A DNA stretch of 37,401 nt from Acidobacteriota bacterium (GTDB taxonomy: Bacteria > Acidobacteriota > Terriglobia > Terriglobales > Acidobacteriaceae), in the NCBI GenBank assembly GCA_003225555.1, contig QIAM01000007.1, positions 1-37,401 on the forward strand. Direction: 5' to 3'. This document shows, piece after piece, positions 24,829 to 33,331 of this stretch. Under the pieces are notes generated by a model. That model had not been told where the DNA came from. It did not search any database and saw only the letters and a program-made list of their open reading frames with translations. The translations under genes and the position numbers were made by a program. Positions within the stretch are counted from its first letter, which is position 1; every line of letters begins with the position of its first letter.

Positions 24829-26916
24829 TCATCTTCCTTCGGTTAAGACCTCAACCCCATAAGGCGGCAAAGTGACCTTGCTCCCTTCCTTTTGTGCGAG
24901 CAGGAGCTTCATGGAGTGCGGAAGAGATACACTGCGATCTTCACGCGTGAAGTTGATCAGCAGGAAGACTTGCTTTCCACCTCCGGTTCGACGGGAAACC
25001 TCCACGCCATCGGGCACGGTGATTGACGTTCGCGTTACATTGCTGTTCTTGACCATCCACTCACCGGCCGCTGCCATGAGCTTGTCATCGAGGACGGCGC
25101 CGATGTAGGTGATGCGACCCTTGCCGTAAGGGCTTGTGATGGCGGCCGGTTGATCGTCGAGCCAACCGTTGGACGGACCATACTTCATGAGCACTTCCGT
25201 GTTGGGAGCGCCGGCCTTCATTTGCTCAGCCCATATCTTGACCTCTCCGCTGCCCCACGTGCCAGACACAGGGAAGTCTTTCTCGAGCGCGTAGTACTGT
25301 TCCACGCGTCCGCCGAGCGCATCCACCAGATATCCGGGTTGACGCTGCGGCAGCAGGCCGTTGGCGTCGTCCTTCATTCCGGAGCGTGGTCCGAGAACGA
25401 GGCAACCGCCATTGTGCGCATATTCGAGCAGGTGATCGGCAAGATCCTTCGGCAAGACGTTCAGATCCGGCGCGACTACGAGTTTGTAACGGTCCAGGGG
25501 AGCGTAGGGGCTGATCACATCGACGGAGTCGGTCAGCTTGCGCAAAGCAGCATAGTAGCTCTTGAGCAGTTCGACCTGATCGTACTTCCCAGTATGTTTC
25601 TGGAAGTCAATGGCCCACCGGCTGTCGTAGGAGTTCAGGAGAGCGACGTCGGAAACTACGGTCGTGCCGCGGAAGGCATCCTGGACGGAGGAAAATTCGC
25701 GGCCAATCTGCGCGACCTCAGAGTAGAGCGGGGCGGGAGTGCCGTCGGCTCCAATCAGAGTGCCGTGGTACTCTTCCTGTCCGTTGAGCGCGCTGCGCCA
25801 CTGCCAGTAGCTCACGTCGTCGGCACCATGCGCAATTGCCTGCCAGGCCATGGCTCGGACCTCTCCCTTGTTCAGGAAGTTGTTGACGCCCGCCCAGTTG
25901 ACGGCGCCGGGCTGAGTCTCAATCACCCAGAAGTTACTGCGCTTGAAGCCGCGCGTCAGGTCATGGGTCAGACCGTTGGAGGTTGGGTCGAGGTGTCCAC
26001 TGCCGACATAATCGTCCCAAGCGGCGAAGGTCAATGGTTCTGACATCTTGTAATGATCGAACCCGTCAAAGAAGCCCATGAAGTTTCCGGTGATGAACTG
26101 GCGTGTGTCAGCATGCGCGCGGATGACATTGATTTGATTTTTCTGATAGTCGTTCCAAATGTCGGTGACCAAGCGGCGCCACTCGAGCACGAGCCCAGGA
26201 TTGTTACTATCGCCCACGGGAATAGGAATCTGGTCCCACCGATTGTAGGTCTGGCTCCAGTATGTGGTTGTCCACTGCCGGTTCAGATTGTCGAGCGTTT
26301 TGTACTTGCTCTGTAGCCAGCCCTGAAATTGTTTGCGAGTGAAGTCATCGAACGACATCCAGGCGTAGCCGTATTCGTTGTCGATTTGCCAACCTACGAC
26401 GTCGGGATTGTGCCCGAAACGGACGGCCATGGCCTCGGCTATCTTGCGGCAATAGTTGCGATAGACAGGAGAATTGACGGAGCCGTGGGCGCGGTTGCCG
26501 TGGACGGCGCGGTGACCCGCTTCATCGATCCGCAGAGTCTCTGGATGTTCTTGGGTGAGCCAGGCGGGAGGGCCTCCTGTAGGAGTGCCGACGACCGAGA
26601 CGATGTGGTGTTTCGCGGCGAGGCTGATCGCGCGTTCCAGCCAATCGAAGTCGTAGTGACCCTCGGAGGGCTCCATGCGGCTCCATGCAAACTCGGCAAT
26701 GCGGACCGCTTTGAGGTTAGCGGTTTCCATCAGGCGCAAGTCCTCCTCCCAACGGGACTCCGGCCATTGCTCGGGATACCAGTCTGTGCCGACCAGGATT
26801 GCGTCGTGGCCTGGGATTTGGGTGGGGATCGCCGGTGTGTTGGGCGTTGTCTGGGCGAAGCCGAGTCGGGAAAAAAGTAGGACAATGATGAAACAAAATC
26901 GCAGAAGTGGGATCAC
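24829..26916 (-). CDS. Secreted GH42 beta-galactosidase-like enzyme
   Basis: 695 residues from GTG 26916, with GGAGG 5 bp upstream. The signal peptide is VIPLLRFCFIIVLLFSRLGFAQ, so this enzyme is exported, unlike most GH42 proteins. The catalytic barrel has YPEQWPESRWEEDLRLM at the start. The acid/base is E181 in GWQIDNEYGY and the nucleophile is E333 in FWVIETQPGAVNW, both in the family's standard contexts. The middle domain (YDSRWAIDFQKHTGKY) and a beta C-terminal domain follow. It is predicted to release terminal beta-galactose. It lies 163 bp after the GH31 gene and 178 bp before the LacI gene. Confidence 0.94.
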   Translation of the reverse strand: MIPLLRFCFIIVLLFSRLGFAQTTPNTPAIPTQIPGHDAILVGTDWYPEQWPESRWEEDLRLMETANLKAVRIAEFAWSRMEPSEGHYDFDWLERAISLAAKHHIVSVVGTPTGGPPAWLTQEHPETLRIDEAGHRAVHGNRAHGSVNSPVYRNYCRKIAEAMAVRFGHNPDVVGWQIDNEYGYAWMSFDDFTRKQFQGWLQSKYKTLDNLNRQWTTTYWSQTYNRWDQIPIPVGDSNNPGLVLEWRRLVTDIWNDYQKNQINVIRAHADTRQFITGNFMGFFDGFDHYKMSEPLTFAAWDDYVGSGHLDPTSNGLTHDLTRGFKRSNFWVIETQPGAVNWAGVNNFLNKGEVRAMAWQAIAHGADDVSYWQWRSALNGQEEYHGTLIGADGTPAPLYSEVAQIGREFSSVQDAFRGTTVVSDVALLNSYDSRWAIDFQKHTGKYDQVELLKSYYAALRKLTDSVDVISPYAPLDRYKLVVAPDLNVLPKDLADHLLEYAHNGGCLVLGPRSGMKDDANGLLPQRQPGYLVDALGGRVEQYYALEKDFPVSGTWGSGEVKIWAEQMKAGAPNTEVLMKYGPSNGWLDDQPAAITSPYGKGRITYIGAVLDDKLMAAAGEWMVKNSNVTRTSITVPDGVEVSRRTGGGKQVFLLINFTREDRSVSLPHSMKLLLAQKEGSKVTLPPYGVEVLTEGR

Positions 26917-26978
26917 GGGTTCCTCCGTGCAATGTTGAGCCGTACGTGAACAGATTCGTTTGCGAGTCACAGAGATTA

Positions 26979-27044
26979 CCACTGGAGCTAAAGCCCCCAT
27001 TCGGATTATGGAGGCTTACGCGGCTCTAGAAGGGCCGCTCTTCC
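26979..27044 (-). repeat. Degenerate family A repeat
   Basis: Read on the plus strand: CCACTGGAGCTAAAGCCCCC, a linker with ATTATGGAGGCTTACG, and CGGCTCTAGAAGGGCCGCTC. It keeps the order of the inverted family A unit at 33204 (AGCGGCTAAAGCC, TTTACGGCGCGGCTT, AAGCCGCGCCCCTTC) but is heavily diverged. It lies between the GH31 and GH42 genes and is oriented with them. Confidence 0.45.
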
Positions 27045-27079
27045 ACGCTTGTGCATGCATTCGTAGACTGCGGAAAATC

Positions 27080-29437
27080 CTACGGCGTAACGGTAATCTG
27101 TTTCCCTTCGTATCGCCCGATTTTGTCGGGCTCGCCTTCCTGATTCACTCCCACGCCGTGGTTCTCGCTGGTGAATACAACGTGGAAGGTGCGACTCTGC
27201 AGCATGCCAGGAAAATGTCCCTTGCGGTCGCCGATGGTCAGGGTTTGCTTCGCATCGTCCCAATGGAGAGGGATGGTGGCGTACACGCCCTTCTCGTAGT
27301 TGTAGCCGTCGTTCTCGTCTTCGTACAGAACGAAGTTTCCGTCGGCTCCGCGATAGATGCGCAGCTCAATCGGATCCGCAGGCTTCTGAGTGGACCACTC
27401 GATGTCGGGGCCCATGGGGACGATTGAGCCTGCGCGAACATACAACGGCAAATGGTCGATGGGTGCGGGTGCGTCGACCACCTTTGATCCCTCCCCCGCA
27501 GTGCCGCTCCAGAAGTCGTACCACTTCGCTTCCGGCAGATAGAGCCGGCGGCTGGTGGCTCCCGGTTCGGTGACGGGATTCACCAGGAAGGCTGGTCCGT
27601 ACATGAACTGGTCGCCGATATCGGCGGCGCGGGCGTCGGTGCGGAAATCCATGACCAGCGGACGCATTGGAGTGTAGGCTTCGCTGGTCGTCTTCCACGC
27701 GAGGGAATAAGTGTAGGGTAGCAGCCTGTAGCGGAGACGATCGAAGGTGATGAGAATCTTCTGCGCATCGGGTCCGTAGGACCAAAGCTCGTTCTCGTCA
27801 GGATTGCGCGTTCCGTGCACGCGCAGCACCGGATTAAACGTGCCCCACTGAAACCAGCGCACAAACAACTCGCGAAACGCAGGATCGGCGGGGCTTCCAA
27901 AGACGAAGCCGCCGATGTCCGTGGTCCAATACGGTATGCCGGAGAGGGCGAAATTCAATCCTGCGGGAATTTGACGGCGGAAGCTGAACCAGTCGGAGTT
28001 GATGTCTCCTGACCATGCCGTGACCGAATTTCTCTGCGAACCTGCGAAGGCGGAACGGGACAGTATGTAGACGCGTTTCTTGTCGGACGCGCTGCGTTGA
28101 CCTTCATAAACTGTTCCCGTGTCGAGCAGGGGATAGTCATTCACGTAGCGATTGCCGCTTCCCGCTGCCAGCTTGTGTCCAAGCAGGATATTTTCTTCCT
28201 GGCCTTCAGTCTCGGGTTCGGTGGTGTCCATCCACCAGGCGTCCAGACCGATGCTGAACAACGCCTTGTTCACCTCGTCCCAATAAAATTTGCGCGCGTC
28301 AGGATTTGTGGCGTCGTACACGCCCATTCCGTCTGTGTGATAGGGCGGCTTGGCGAATTTGAACTTGTCGACGAACCAGCCGCGCTTGTCCATGTAGTCG
28401 TAATTCGCAGAGCCCGGCTCGAAGAACGGCCAGATTGAGATCATCAGGTGGAAGTTCAGGGCGTGCAATTGGTCGACCATGCCTTTCGGGTCGGGATAGT
28501 TCTTGTTGAAGACGAATTCGCCCTTACGGTTCCACCAGAACCAGTCCTGCACGATGTTGTCGGCGGGGATGTGCAGTTCGCGATACTTTCGAGCGACGCC
28601 GAGAATTTCGGCCTGCGCCTTGTAGCGATTCTTGCACTGCCAGAAGCCGTAGGCCCACTTGCCGAACAGCGGCGCCTGCCCGGTCAATTCGCGGTATGCG
28701 GCGACGATCTTGTCCAGCTCTGGCCCATAGAAGAAGTAGTAGTCGACTGCGTCGGCGACTTCGGAACTGATGTAGAGATAGTTGGCGAAGCGATTGTTGA
28801 AGCGGCTGCGGGACTCGTTGTTCCAGTAAATTCCGTAACCCTTGTTCGACACCAGAAGCGGAACGGAAATATTGGTGTTGTCCTGCGAGATGTCGACCGA
28901 CTCGCCGCGGTAGTTCCAGACTCCGGACTGGTGCTGCCCCAGACCGTAGAGGCCTTCGTGGGATCCGTAGACATTCACGAAGGATTCGGCATGGTAAGTG
29001 TCCTCACCGTTCACATGCACGGACGTGAGCCATCTTGAGGCTTCTTGTACCAACGGCTTGCCGTCGATTTCGCGGTAGGTGATGGCGCCATCGATCCGGG
29101 TCACGTTTACTTTGAGTCGCGCGGTGCTGATGGTGACATCGTCGGCGGTTTCTTCGCTCGTCCATGAGGGAGTGCTCCACACAGTCTTGATCACGACGAA
29201 ATTCGGATGCTGTTGAAATTGAGCTGTCGGAGAGTAGAGGACGTGGATGATTGAATCTGAGCACAGCTGTACTTTGAGGAAGCCGGTTTTTTGCGTAAAG
29301 ACCATACCGTCTGCCTGCTTCTGGACGGCAGTGACGGGATTTCTGGGCGTCCATTGAGCGTGTGCCGGGACGAGGAACGTCAGGCACGCCGCCAAGAACA
29401 TAAAGGCTGAAACTCGCGTCGCATGAAATCTCTTCAT
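27080..29437 (-). CDS. Secreted GH31 alpha-xylosidase/alpha-glucosidase-like enzyme
   Basis: 785 residues with a signal peptide (MKRFHATRVSAFMFLAACLTF ending PAHAQ). An N-terminal beta domain is followed by the barrel at about 260-600 and two C-terminal beta domains. The nucleophile is D404 in AWWMDTTEPE and the acid/base D478 in AWSGDINSDW, both standard GH31 contexts. VQDWFWWNRKGEFVFNKNYP resembles the alpha-xylosidase branch, whose members remove xylose from xyloglucan oligosaccharides; an alpha-glucosidase is the alternative. The C-terminus (VLYEDENDGYNYEKG) matches the DUF5110-type domain. It is the first gene of the GH31-GH42-LacI run. A LacI-like palindrome lies 44 bp upstream. Confidence 0.93.
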   Translation of the reverse strand: MKRFHATRVSAFMFLAACLTFLVPAHAQWTPRNPVTAVQKQADGMVFTQKTGFLKVQLCSDSIIHVLYSPTAQFQQHPNFVVIKTVWSTPSWTSEETADDVTISTARLKVNVTRIDGAITYREIDGKPLVQEASRWLTSVHVNGEDTYHAESFVNVYGSHEGLYGLGQHQSGVWNYRGESVDISQDNTNISVPLLVSNKGYGIYWNNESRSRFNNRFANYLYISSEVADAVDYYFFYGPELDKIVAAYRELTGQAPLFGKWAYGFWQCKNRYKAQAEILGVARKYRELHIPADNIVQDWFWWNRKGEFVFNKNYPDPKGMVDQLHALNFHLMISIWPFFEPGSANYDYMDKRGWFVDKFKFAKPPYHTDGMGVYDATNPDARKFYWDEVNKALFSIGLDAWWMDTTEPETEGQEENILLGHKLAAGSGNRYVNDYPLLDTGTVYEGQRSASDKKRVYILSRSAFAGSQRNSVTAWSGDINSDWFSFRRQIPAGLNFALSGIPYWTTDIGGFVFGSPADPAFRELFVRWFQWGTFNPVLRVHGTRNPDENELWSYGPDAQKILITFDRLRYRLLPYTYSLAWKTTSEAYTPMRPLVMDFRTDARAADIGDQFMYGPAFLVNPVTEPGATSRRLYLPEAKWYDFWSGTAGEGSKVVDAPAPIDHLPLYVRAGSIVPMGPDIEWSTQKPADPIELRIYRGADGNFVLYEDENDGYNYEKGVYATIPLHWDDAKQTLTIGDRKGHFPGMLQSRTFHVVFTSENHGVGVNQEGEPDKIGRYEGKQITVTP

Positions 29438-29480
29438 AAGTCAGCTGGAATCCTCTGGCGAGGTATCCTACTCCGGCGAA

Positions 29481-29492
29481 GTAAGCGTTTAC
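29481..29492. promoter_or_regulatory. LacI-type operator ahead of the GH31 gene
   Basis: GTAAGCGTTTAC is a near-perfect palindrome (GTAA-GC-GT-TTAC) very like catabolite-response and other LacI-family operators. It lies 44 bp upstream of the GH31 start. The LacI protein encoded three genes downstream is the natural candidate binder. Confidence 0.6.
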
Positions 29493-29502
29493 AATTTCGG
29501 GA

Positions 29503-30684
29503 TCACGCGCGTGCTAACCGCGCCGCAAGCCTTGACAGACGCACCAAGCGGTACAGGGGGAATAGTGGCGCGGGCAGATGTACAGCCTGCCACTCGCCCG
29601 GGCCTGGTGTAAGGGCAAGACGCTGCAGGAATCGGACCTGGTCCGCTCCGCGTTCGCGGAGATGCATCATGAGACGGAAGTAGGCTAGCGACTCGACATC
29701 ACAGGAATTTCCGCTGATGATTTGTGCAGCCGCTTTTTCGGCCAGCCTTACAGCTTGGTGATCTGCCGCCACATTGCCTTCCAAAAGAACGGGGAGGGGA
29801 GAGCCCAGGAATCGGTTCGTCAGCAACAGTGTGACTCGCAAGATGCGCGCGATTCCGAGCACGTTCGCCTCATCGTCAATCCACTTCCAATTCAGAGCCG
29901 GCAGCTGCAGGATGCGGGCGATATCGCAGAGCCAGATGAGGCGTCCCCAAACATGCTTGGCGGCATGGATCGACAAGATCAGGAGCTGGTCTTCGGGAGA
30001 AGGAGTTTTCATGGCATGCCCGGCCACGGAGACCGTTGCCGCGCGACGGAACAGGGCTTGCATATCGTAATCAACCGCGTAAAAGCGGGGCTGAATGGCC
30101 CACTGCACTTCGAGGAGATTGCGCCCGGCCTGACTGTCGAACGCGCACTCGTACCCGGATTGCAGGTAAGCGCGCTCTTCTGCCGCGGAAAGGTCGTCGT
30201 GCGGCGTGTAGTCCAGCTCTCGGACGGCTTGCTTGATCCGCGAAAGATCTTCGGGACGAATTAGCAGATCAATGTCCCCGGCTGGGCGTAGCGAGATATC
30301 GCCGTACATTTGCTCCGCCAGGGTGACGCCTTTGTAGGGCATCGCTTCAATTCCAAGTTGAATCAGCCGGTCGATGATTCGAATCAGCTCTCGCGCCAGG
30401 AATAGGCTCTTATGAAGATTAATTTGATGGCGTTGTTTCAACCGGAGCTTCGTCTCTGCTGGAACCTCCTGCGATCGAGTGGTTAAAGCCTGATGGAGAA
30501 GCAGCAGAGTGCCGTGGCGGTCCGCCAGATCGAGCACGGATTTCCAAGAAACTGGGTTGCGCAGCAACTGACGAATGGGATCCTGCTTTTCGTTGTTGGA
30601 GAGTGCCGAACAGGCCGCCAGTAACAGAGACCACTCCGCGCCGAATATGGTGCCTGAACCTGACGTGATCTCAGTTGAAGCCAT
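29503..30684 (-). CDS. Nucleotidyltransferase family protein (NTP_transf_5)
   Basis: 393 residues. The key region is MPYKGVTLAEQMYGDISLRP followed by AGDIDLLIRPED; G-D-x-D at 136-139 is the pol-beta-type metal-binding motif of this family. The second conserved region is TPSPEDQLLILSIHAAKHVWGRLIWLCDIARIL. Such proteins recur in clusters with PqqD-like proteins and HprK-like kinases, including the paeninodin-type lasso peptide clusters, and their reaction is not established. Here it follows the radical SAM gene by 278 bp that contain a repeat. It is assigned to the RiPP-like cluster by context. Confidence 0.88.
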   Translation of the reverse strand: MASTEITSGSGTIFGAEWSLLLAACSALSNNEKQDPIRQLLRNPVSWKSVLDLADRHGTLLLLHQALTTRSQEVPAETKLRLKQRHQINLHKSLFLARELIRIIDRLIQLGIEAMPYKGVTLAEQMYGDISLRPAGDIDLLIRPEDLSRIKQAVRELDYTPHDDLSAAEERAYLQSGYECAFDSQAGRNLLEVQWAIQPRFYAVDYDMQALFRRAATVSVAGHAMKTPSPEDQLLILSIHAAKHVWGRLIWLCDIARILQLPALNWKWIDDEANVLGIARILRVTLLLTNRFLGSPLPVLLEGNVAADHQAVRLAEKAAAQIISGNSCDVESLAYFRLMMHLRERGADQVRFLQRLALTPGPGEWQAVHLPAPLFPLYRLVRLSRLAARLARA

Positions 30685-30820
30685 GTGTCAGCCTTCTGTG
30701 CAGACTAACCGAGTCCGGCTTCGGGAAAGGTCCTTCGTTTGTGGTGGAGCGGTACCGAGCGTGTTGCATAAGCGCCTGGCGGACCCTCAGGAGCTAAAGC
30801 CCTTGCACTTGGCCAGAGTT

Positions 30821-30889
30821 CCTCAGCGGCTAAAGCCGTGTCGATACTTTGGAACTTAGCGGCGCGGCTTGAAGCCGCGCCCTTTCAAA
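30821..30889 (-). repeat. Two-hairpin dispersed repeat, family A, copy 5 (inverted)
   Basis: Read on the plus strand: CCTCAGCGGCTAAAGCCGTG, linker, then GGCGCGGCTTGAAGCCGCGC and CCTTTCAAA. Half-copies flank it: CCTCAGGAGCTAAAGCCCTT just before (about 30785) and GGCAGCCTCTGAAAGCCGTG plus CCCTTTCAA just after (about 30912-30939). It lies between the radical SAM and nucleotidyltransferase genes, oriented with them. Confidence 0.88.
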
Positions 30890-30962
30890 GAGACGTTGCG
30901 GCGACCTTTTCGGCAGCCTCTGAAAGCCGTGCCCTTTCAAGTCCCATTTTTTGAAAAACCCA

Positions 30963-32072
30963 CTATGCGCTTGCTTGAGCAATATTTGGAGTCGCTCGAA
31001 TCTGCACCAGATTGACGGCCGCGGGCTTCCGCGATAAGAGGTTGGCCGAGGGAATTCCCGTTCGGGCGAACGACTTTTCGCAATCCTGCGTGGAGGGTCC
31101 GCGCATGTTTCCTTCCATGAACGCAAGGCCGGGGCACCGCGTGCAAGTCGAACCGTGGGTACACTGCGAGCAACTGGTCAAATCTTTCAAGCGGATCGAG
31201 CGCACTTCCTTGAGTTGCTCGGAGTGTCGCCAGATATCGATGAAGCGCTGTCGTCGTACATTCCCGCAGGTAAGCGGAAATTGGACGCAGGGATAAACGT
31301 CGCCGTAGGGAGAAACGTAAGCCGCGGTGTGTCCGGCGCTGCAGGGCAACGCTTGCAGTTCGTCTTCGTTTGGCTTTGAGGGCACGGCGCAGTATTCATC
31401 GACGTCCCCGACCAGTGACTGGTCGCGAAAGAGCCGCTTCAGCGCATTCTCCTCGGCGCCAAGCCTTAGAGTGGAGCGGTTGCCGTCCATCATCGGGGTG
31501 ACCGTCGGATCGAGCGTGGCCCTGACCCCAAGCTCGTCTGCGAGTGCGCGAACGTCTTGATAGTCCTGCATGTTCTCGGTCATCAGAACATTTGCAATGG
31601 TGACCTTGATTCCCTGCGACTTCAAAAAGCGGATCGCGGTCAACGACCGCTTGAGCGAGCCCGGGACCAGCGTGATGGCGTCGTGAACTTCAGGACGGTG
31701 CGAGTAAATGCTGACCTGGACCGACTCGACGCCAAGATCACGAATGCGCGCCGCCTCGCGTTCCCGGATGAGAACGCCATTGGTCTTGAGCTTTACGCAG
31801 AAAGTTAACTGGCGCGCGTACTCAAGGATTTCGAAGAAGTCGCGACGCATCAGAATCTCGCCGCCGCTGAGCGTCAGAATAAAGACGCCGGCGTCGGCCA
31901 ATTCATCCAGCAGATGTTTGATTTCGGTGGTGGTCATCTCGCCGTGGTCGTCGTGGTCGAGATAGCAGTGAACGCAACGCTCGTTGCAGCGATAGGTCAG
32001 GTCTACCTGGACGGCGAGCGGAACACCCAGAGCAAGCGCCTTGTCGCCCATTTCCTGCATTAGCGCGCTCAT
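30963..32072 (-). CDS. Radical SAM/SPASM enzyme, PqqE-like
   Basis: 369 residues. The radical SAM cluster motif is C29-x3-C33-x2-C36 in LTYRCNERCVHCYLDH. The C-terminal SPASM domain is complete. A CX12GX4C element (PCSAGHTAAY to VYPC) and a later LTCGN precede CX2CX5CX2C in CSQCTHGSTCTRC, and a final Cys 17 residues on (PSTQDCEKS) closes it. SPASM enzymes with an adjoining PqqD partner modify ribosomal peptides, usually forming C-C or thioether links. The start overlaps the end of the PqqD-like gene by 4 bp (ATGA), so the two are translated together. The predicted substrate is the peptide encoded at 33823-33987. Confidence 0.93.
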   Translation of the reverse strand: MSALMQEMGDKALALGVPLAVQVDLTYRCNERCVHCYLDHDDHGEMTTTEIKHLLDELADAGVFILTLSGGEILMRRDFFEILEYARQLTFCVKLKTNGVLIREREAARIRDLGVESVQVSIYSHRPEVHDAITLVPGSLKRSLTAIRFLKSQGIKVTIANVLMTENMQDYQDVRALADELGVRATLDPTVTPMMDGNRSTLRLGAEENALKRLFRDQSLVGDVDEYCAVPSKPNEDELQALPCSAGHTAAYVSPYGDVYPCVQFPLTCGNVRRQRFIDIWRHSEQLKEVRSIRLKDLTSCSQCTHGSTCTRCPGLAFMEGNMRGPSTQDCEKSFARTGIPSANLLSRKPAAVNLVQIRATPNIAQASA

Positions 32073-32386
32073 TGCGCATCTCCGGCGGCTGGATTTGCTG
32101 GTGCGATCGGCTCTTCAGAAACTTGCAGGATTCCATGGCTGGCCAGTTCTCGCGCCAGGGTCTCCGCATCCTGCAGGGCGGCGTCCGCGTCGATCTCGAA
32201 CTCCGGCACAATACGGCGCTCGACAATTTCTTCCAGGGTAGTCTTCCCGTCGGCGGCTTGCCAGATAACGGTGGCAGTCTTGTTCAGTGTGAAAAGCGTG
32301 GAGTCCTGACCCGACATGATCATCATCTCGCCATCGAGGACGCGGGCTGCCAGCTTGGGACTGCGCGCTATGTAGAGCTTGCTCAT
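32069..32386 (-). CDS. PqqD-like peptide-binding protein (RRE)
   Basis: 105 residues. It shows the PqqD fold pattern: three strands (YIARSPKLAARVLDGEMMIM then STLFTLNKTATVIWQAADG) followed by three helices (TTLEEIVERRIVPEFEID, DAALQDAETLARELASHGIL). The 'LNKTATVIWQAADGKTTLEEI' block is the family core. PqqD proteins bind the leader of a precursor peptide and present it to the maturase. It overlaps the kinase gene upstream and the radical SAM gene downstream by 4 bp each. The last 15 residues (PIAPANPAAGDAQ) are a disordered tail. Confidence 0.93.
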   Translation of the reverse strand: MSKLYIARSPKLAARVLDGEMMIMSGQDSTLFTLNKTATVIWQAADGKTTLEEIVERRIVPEFEIDADAALQDAETLARELASHGILQVSEEPIAPANPAAGDAQ

Positions 32387-33198
32387 CCAATCAACTCCCA
32401 GACCCGCGCATCGGGCACAAAGGCCAGCCGTGAAACCGGCACGCGCTTTACGAATTCGAAAGCGTGATGAAAAACCTGTTGTACCAGTTCCTGGTCCTCG
32501 GCGAAGAATAGCAGGTTCGCAAGAAGAGATCTGGCGGCCTCGGCAGGAGCGACCGGCTCGATTCGGTTTTCGGATCCTTTGGCGAGCAAGTAGAGCGCCG
32601 CGATCGGCGCCGAAACATTTTCGCCCACCTTCGCCAGTTCGCCGGTGAACGGGGTTCCAAAGGCAAGGTAGTCGTCTTCCAGCTTCCGCACGTAGGAAAT
32701 TTCATCGGTGAGCAGCGTGGCGTCGGGAGGGGCCAGGCGCGAGATCGTGGTCTTGCCGGCTTCGGACACACCAGCGAACAGGAATGCTTTGCCGTTTCGT
32801 ATCGCACTCGCGGAATGCAACAGGAAGCCGCCTTGCCTTGCCAGCACAAGCGTGTGCACGATTCGCAGGACCGCGTCGATGGAGTAGGGATTTGCCGATT
32901 GCCGAATCCAGCCGCGGTGCGCTGCCGGCTCCCACTGCGCGCGAAAGTCTCCGCGCTCCAGGGACCACCGCCCGGATTGCTGCGTGACTCGCACATCGGC
33001 GTTGGGATCGCCAGCCTTCGGGCGCGTCAGGTCGATGTCGAACTCGACTTCAGCATGATCCGAGGCTCCTATGAATCCGGCATAGCGGTTTTGCAGCATG
33101 GCAAGAAAGCCGGGGTCGCTGGTATTCACGCGGACGGGCATGCCCCCGATTTCGATGACGAGGCTGAGTTGCTCGATCTCTGTCGCTAGCTCTGGCAC
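32383..33198 (-). CDS. HprK-like peptide kinase
   Basis: 271 residues from GTG 33198. The P-loop reads FAGVSEAGKTT (residues 141-151, GxxxxGKT), preceded by GGFLLHSASAIRNGKAFLF, which is typical of the HPr-kinase-related proteins of PqqD-linked clusters. A second acidic motif (LLTDEISYV) fits the metal-binding position. In paeninodin-type clusters the related kinase phosphorylates the C-terminal serine of the precursor peptide; here the candidate precursor also ends in Ser. The start directly abuts a family A repeat, and no clear ribosome site is seen. It overlaps the PqqD-like gene by 4 bp. Confidence 0.88.
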   Translation of the reverse strand: MPELATEIEQLSLVIEIGGMPVRVNTSDPGFLAMLQNRYAGFIGASDHAEVEFDIDLTRPKAGDPNADVRVTQQSGRWSLERGDFRAQWEPAAHRGWIRQSANPYSIDAVLRIVHTLVLARQGGFLLHSASAIRNGKAFLFAGVSEAGKTTISRLAPPDATLLTDEISYVRKLEDDYLAFGTPFTGELAKVGENVSAPIAALYLLAKGSENRIEPVAPAEAARSLLANLLFFAEDQELVQQVFHHAFEFVKRVPVSRLAFVPDARVWELIG

Positions 33199-33203
33199 GT
33201 AAC

Positions 33204-33269
33204 CCCAGCGGCTAAAGCCGCGTTTGATGTTGCAGTTTACGGCGCGGCTTGAAGCCGCGCCCCTTCAAA
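33204..33269 (-). repeat. Two-hairpin dispersed repeat, family A, copy 6 (inverted)
   Basis: Plus-strand reading: CCAGCGGCTAAAGCCGCG, linker with GATGTTGCAGTTTAC, then GGCGCGGCTTGAAGCCGCGC and CCCTTCAAAA. Its end lies 5 bp ahead of the kinase GTG, inside the RiPP-like cluster, and is oriented with it. Confidence 0.9.
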
Positions 33270-33331
33270 ACAGAATCGGAGCGCGAAACGTTTGCGAACT
33301 TTCAATACAGAATCGCGCGCGAGTATCGTCG

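Noticed and set aside
25150..26043. Long open frame on the plus strand opposite the GH42 gene
   Set aside because: It mirrors the GH42 codons, has no family likeness and no ribosome site.
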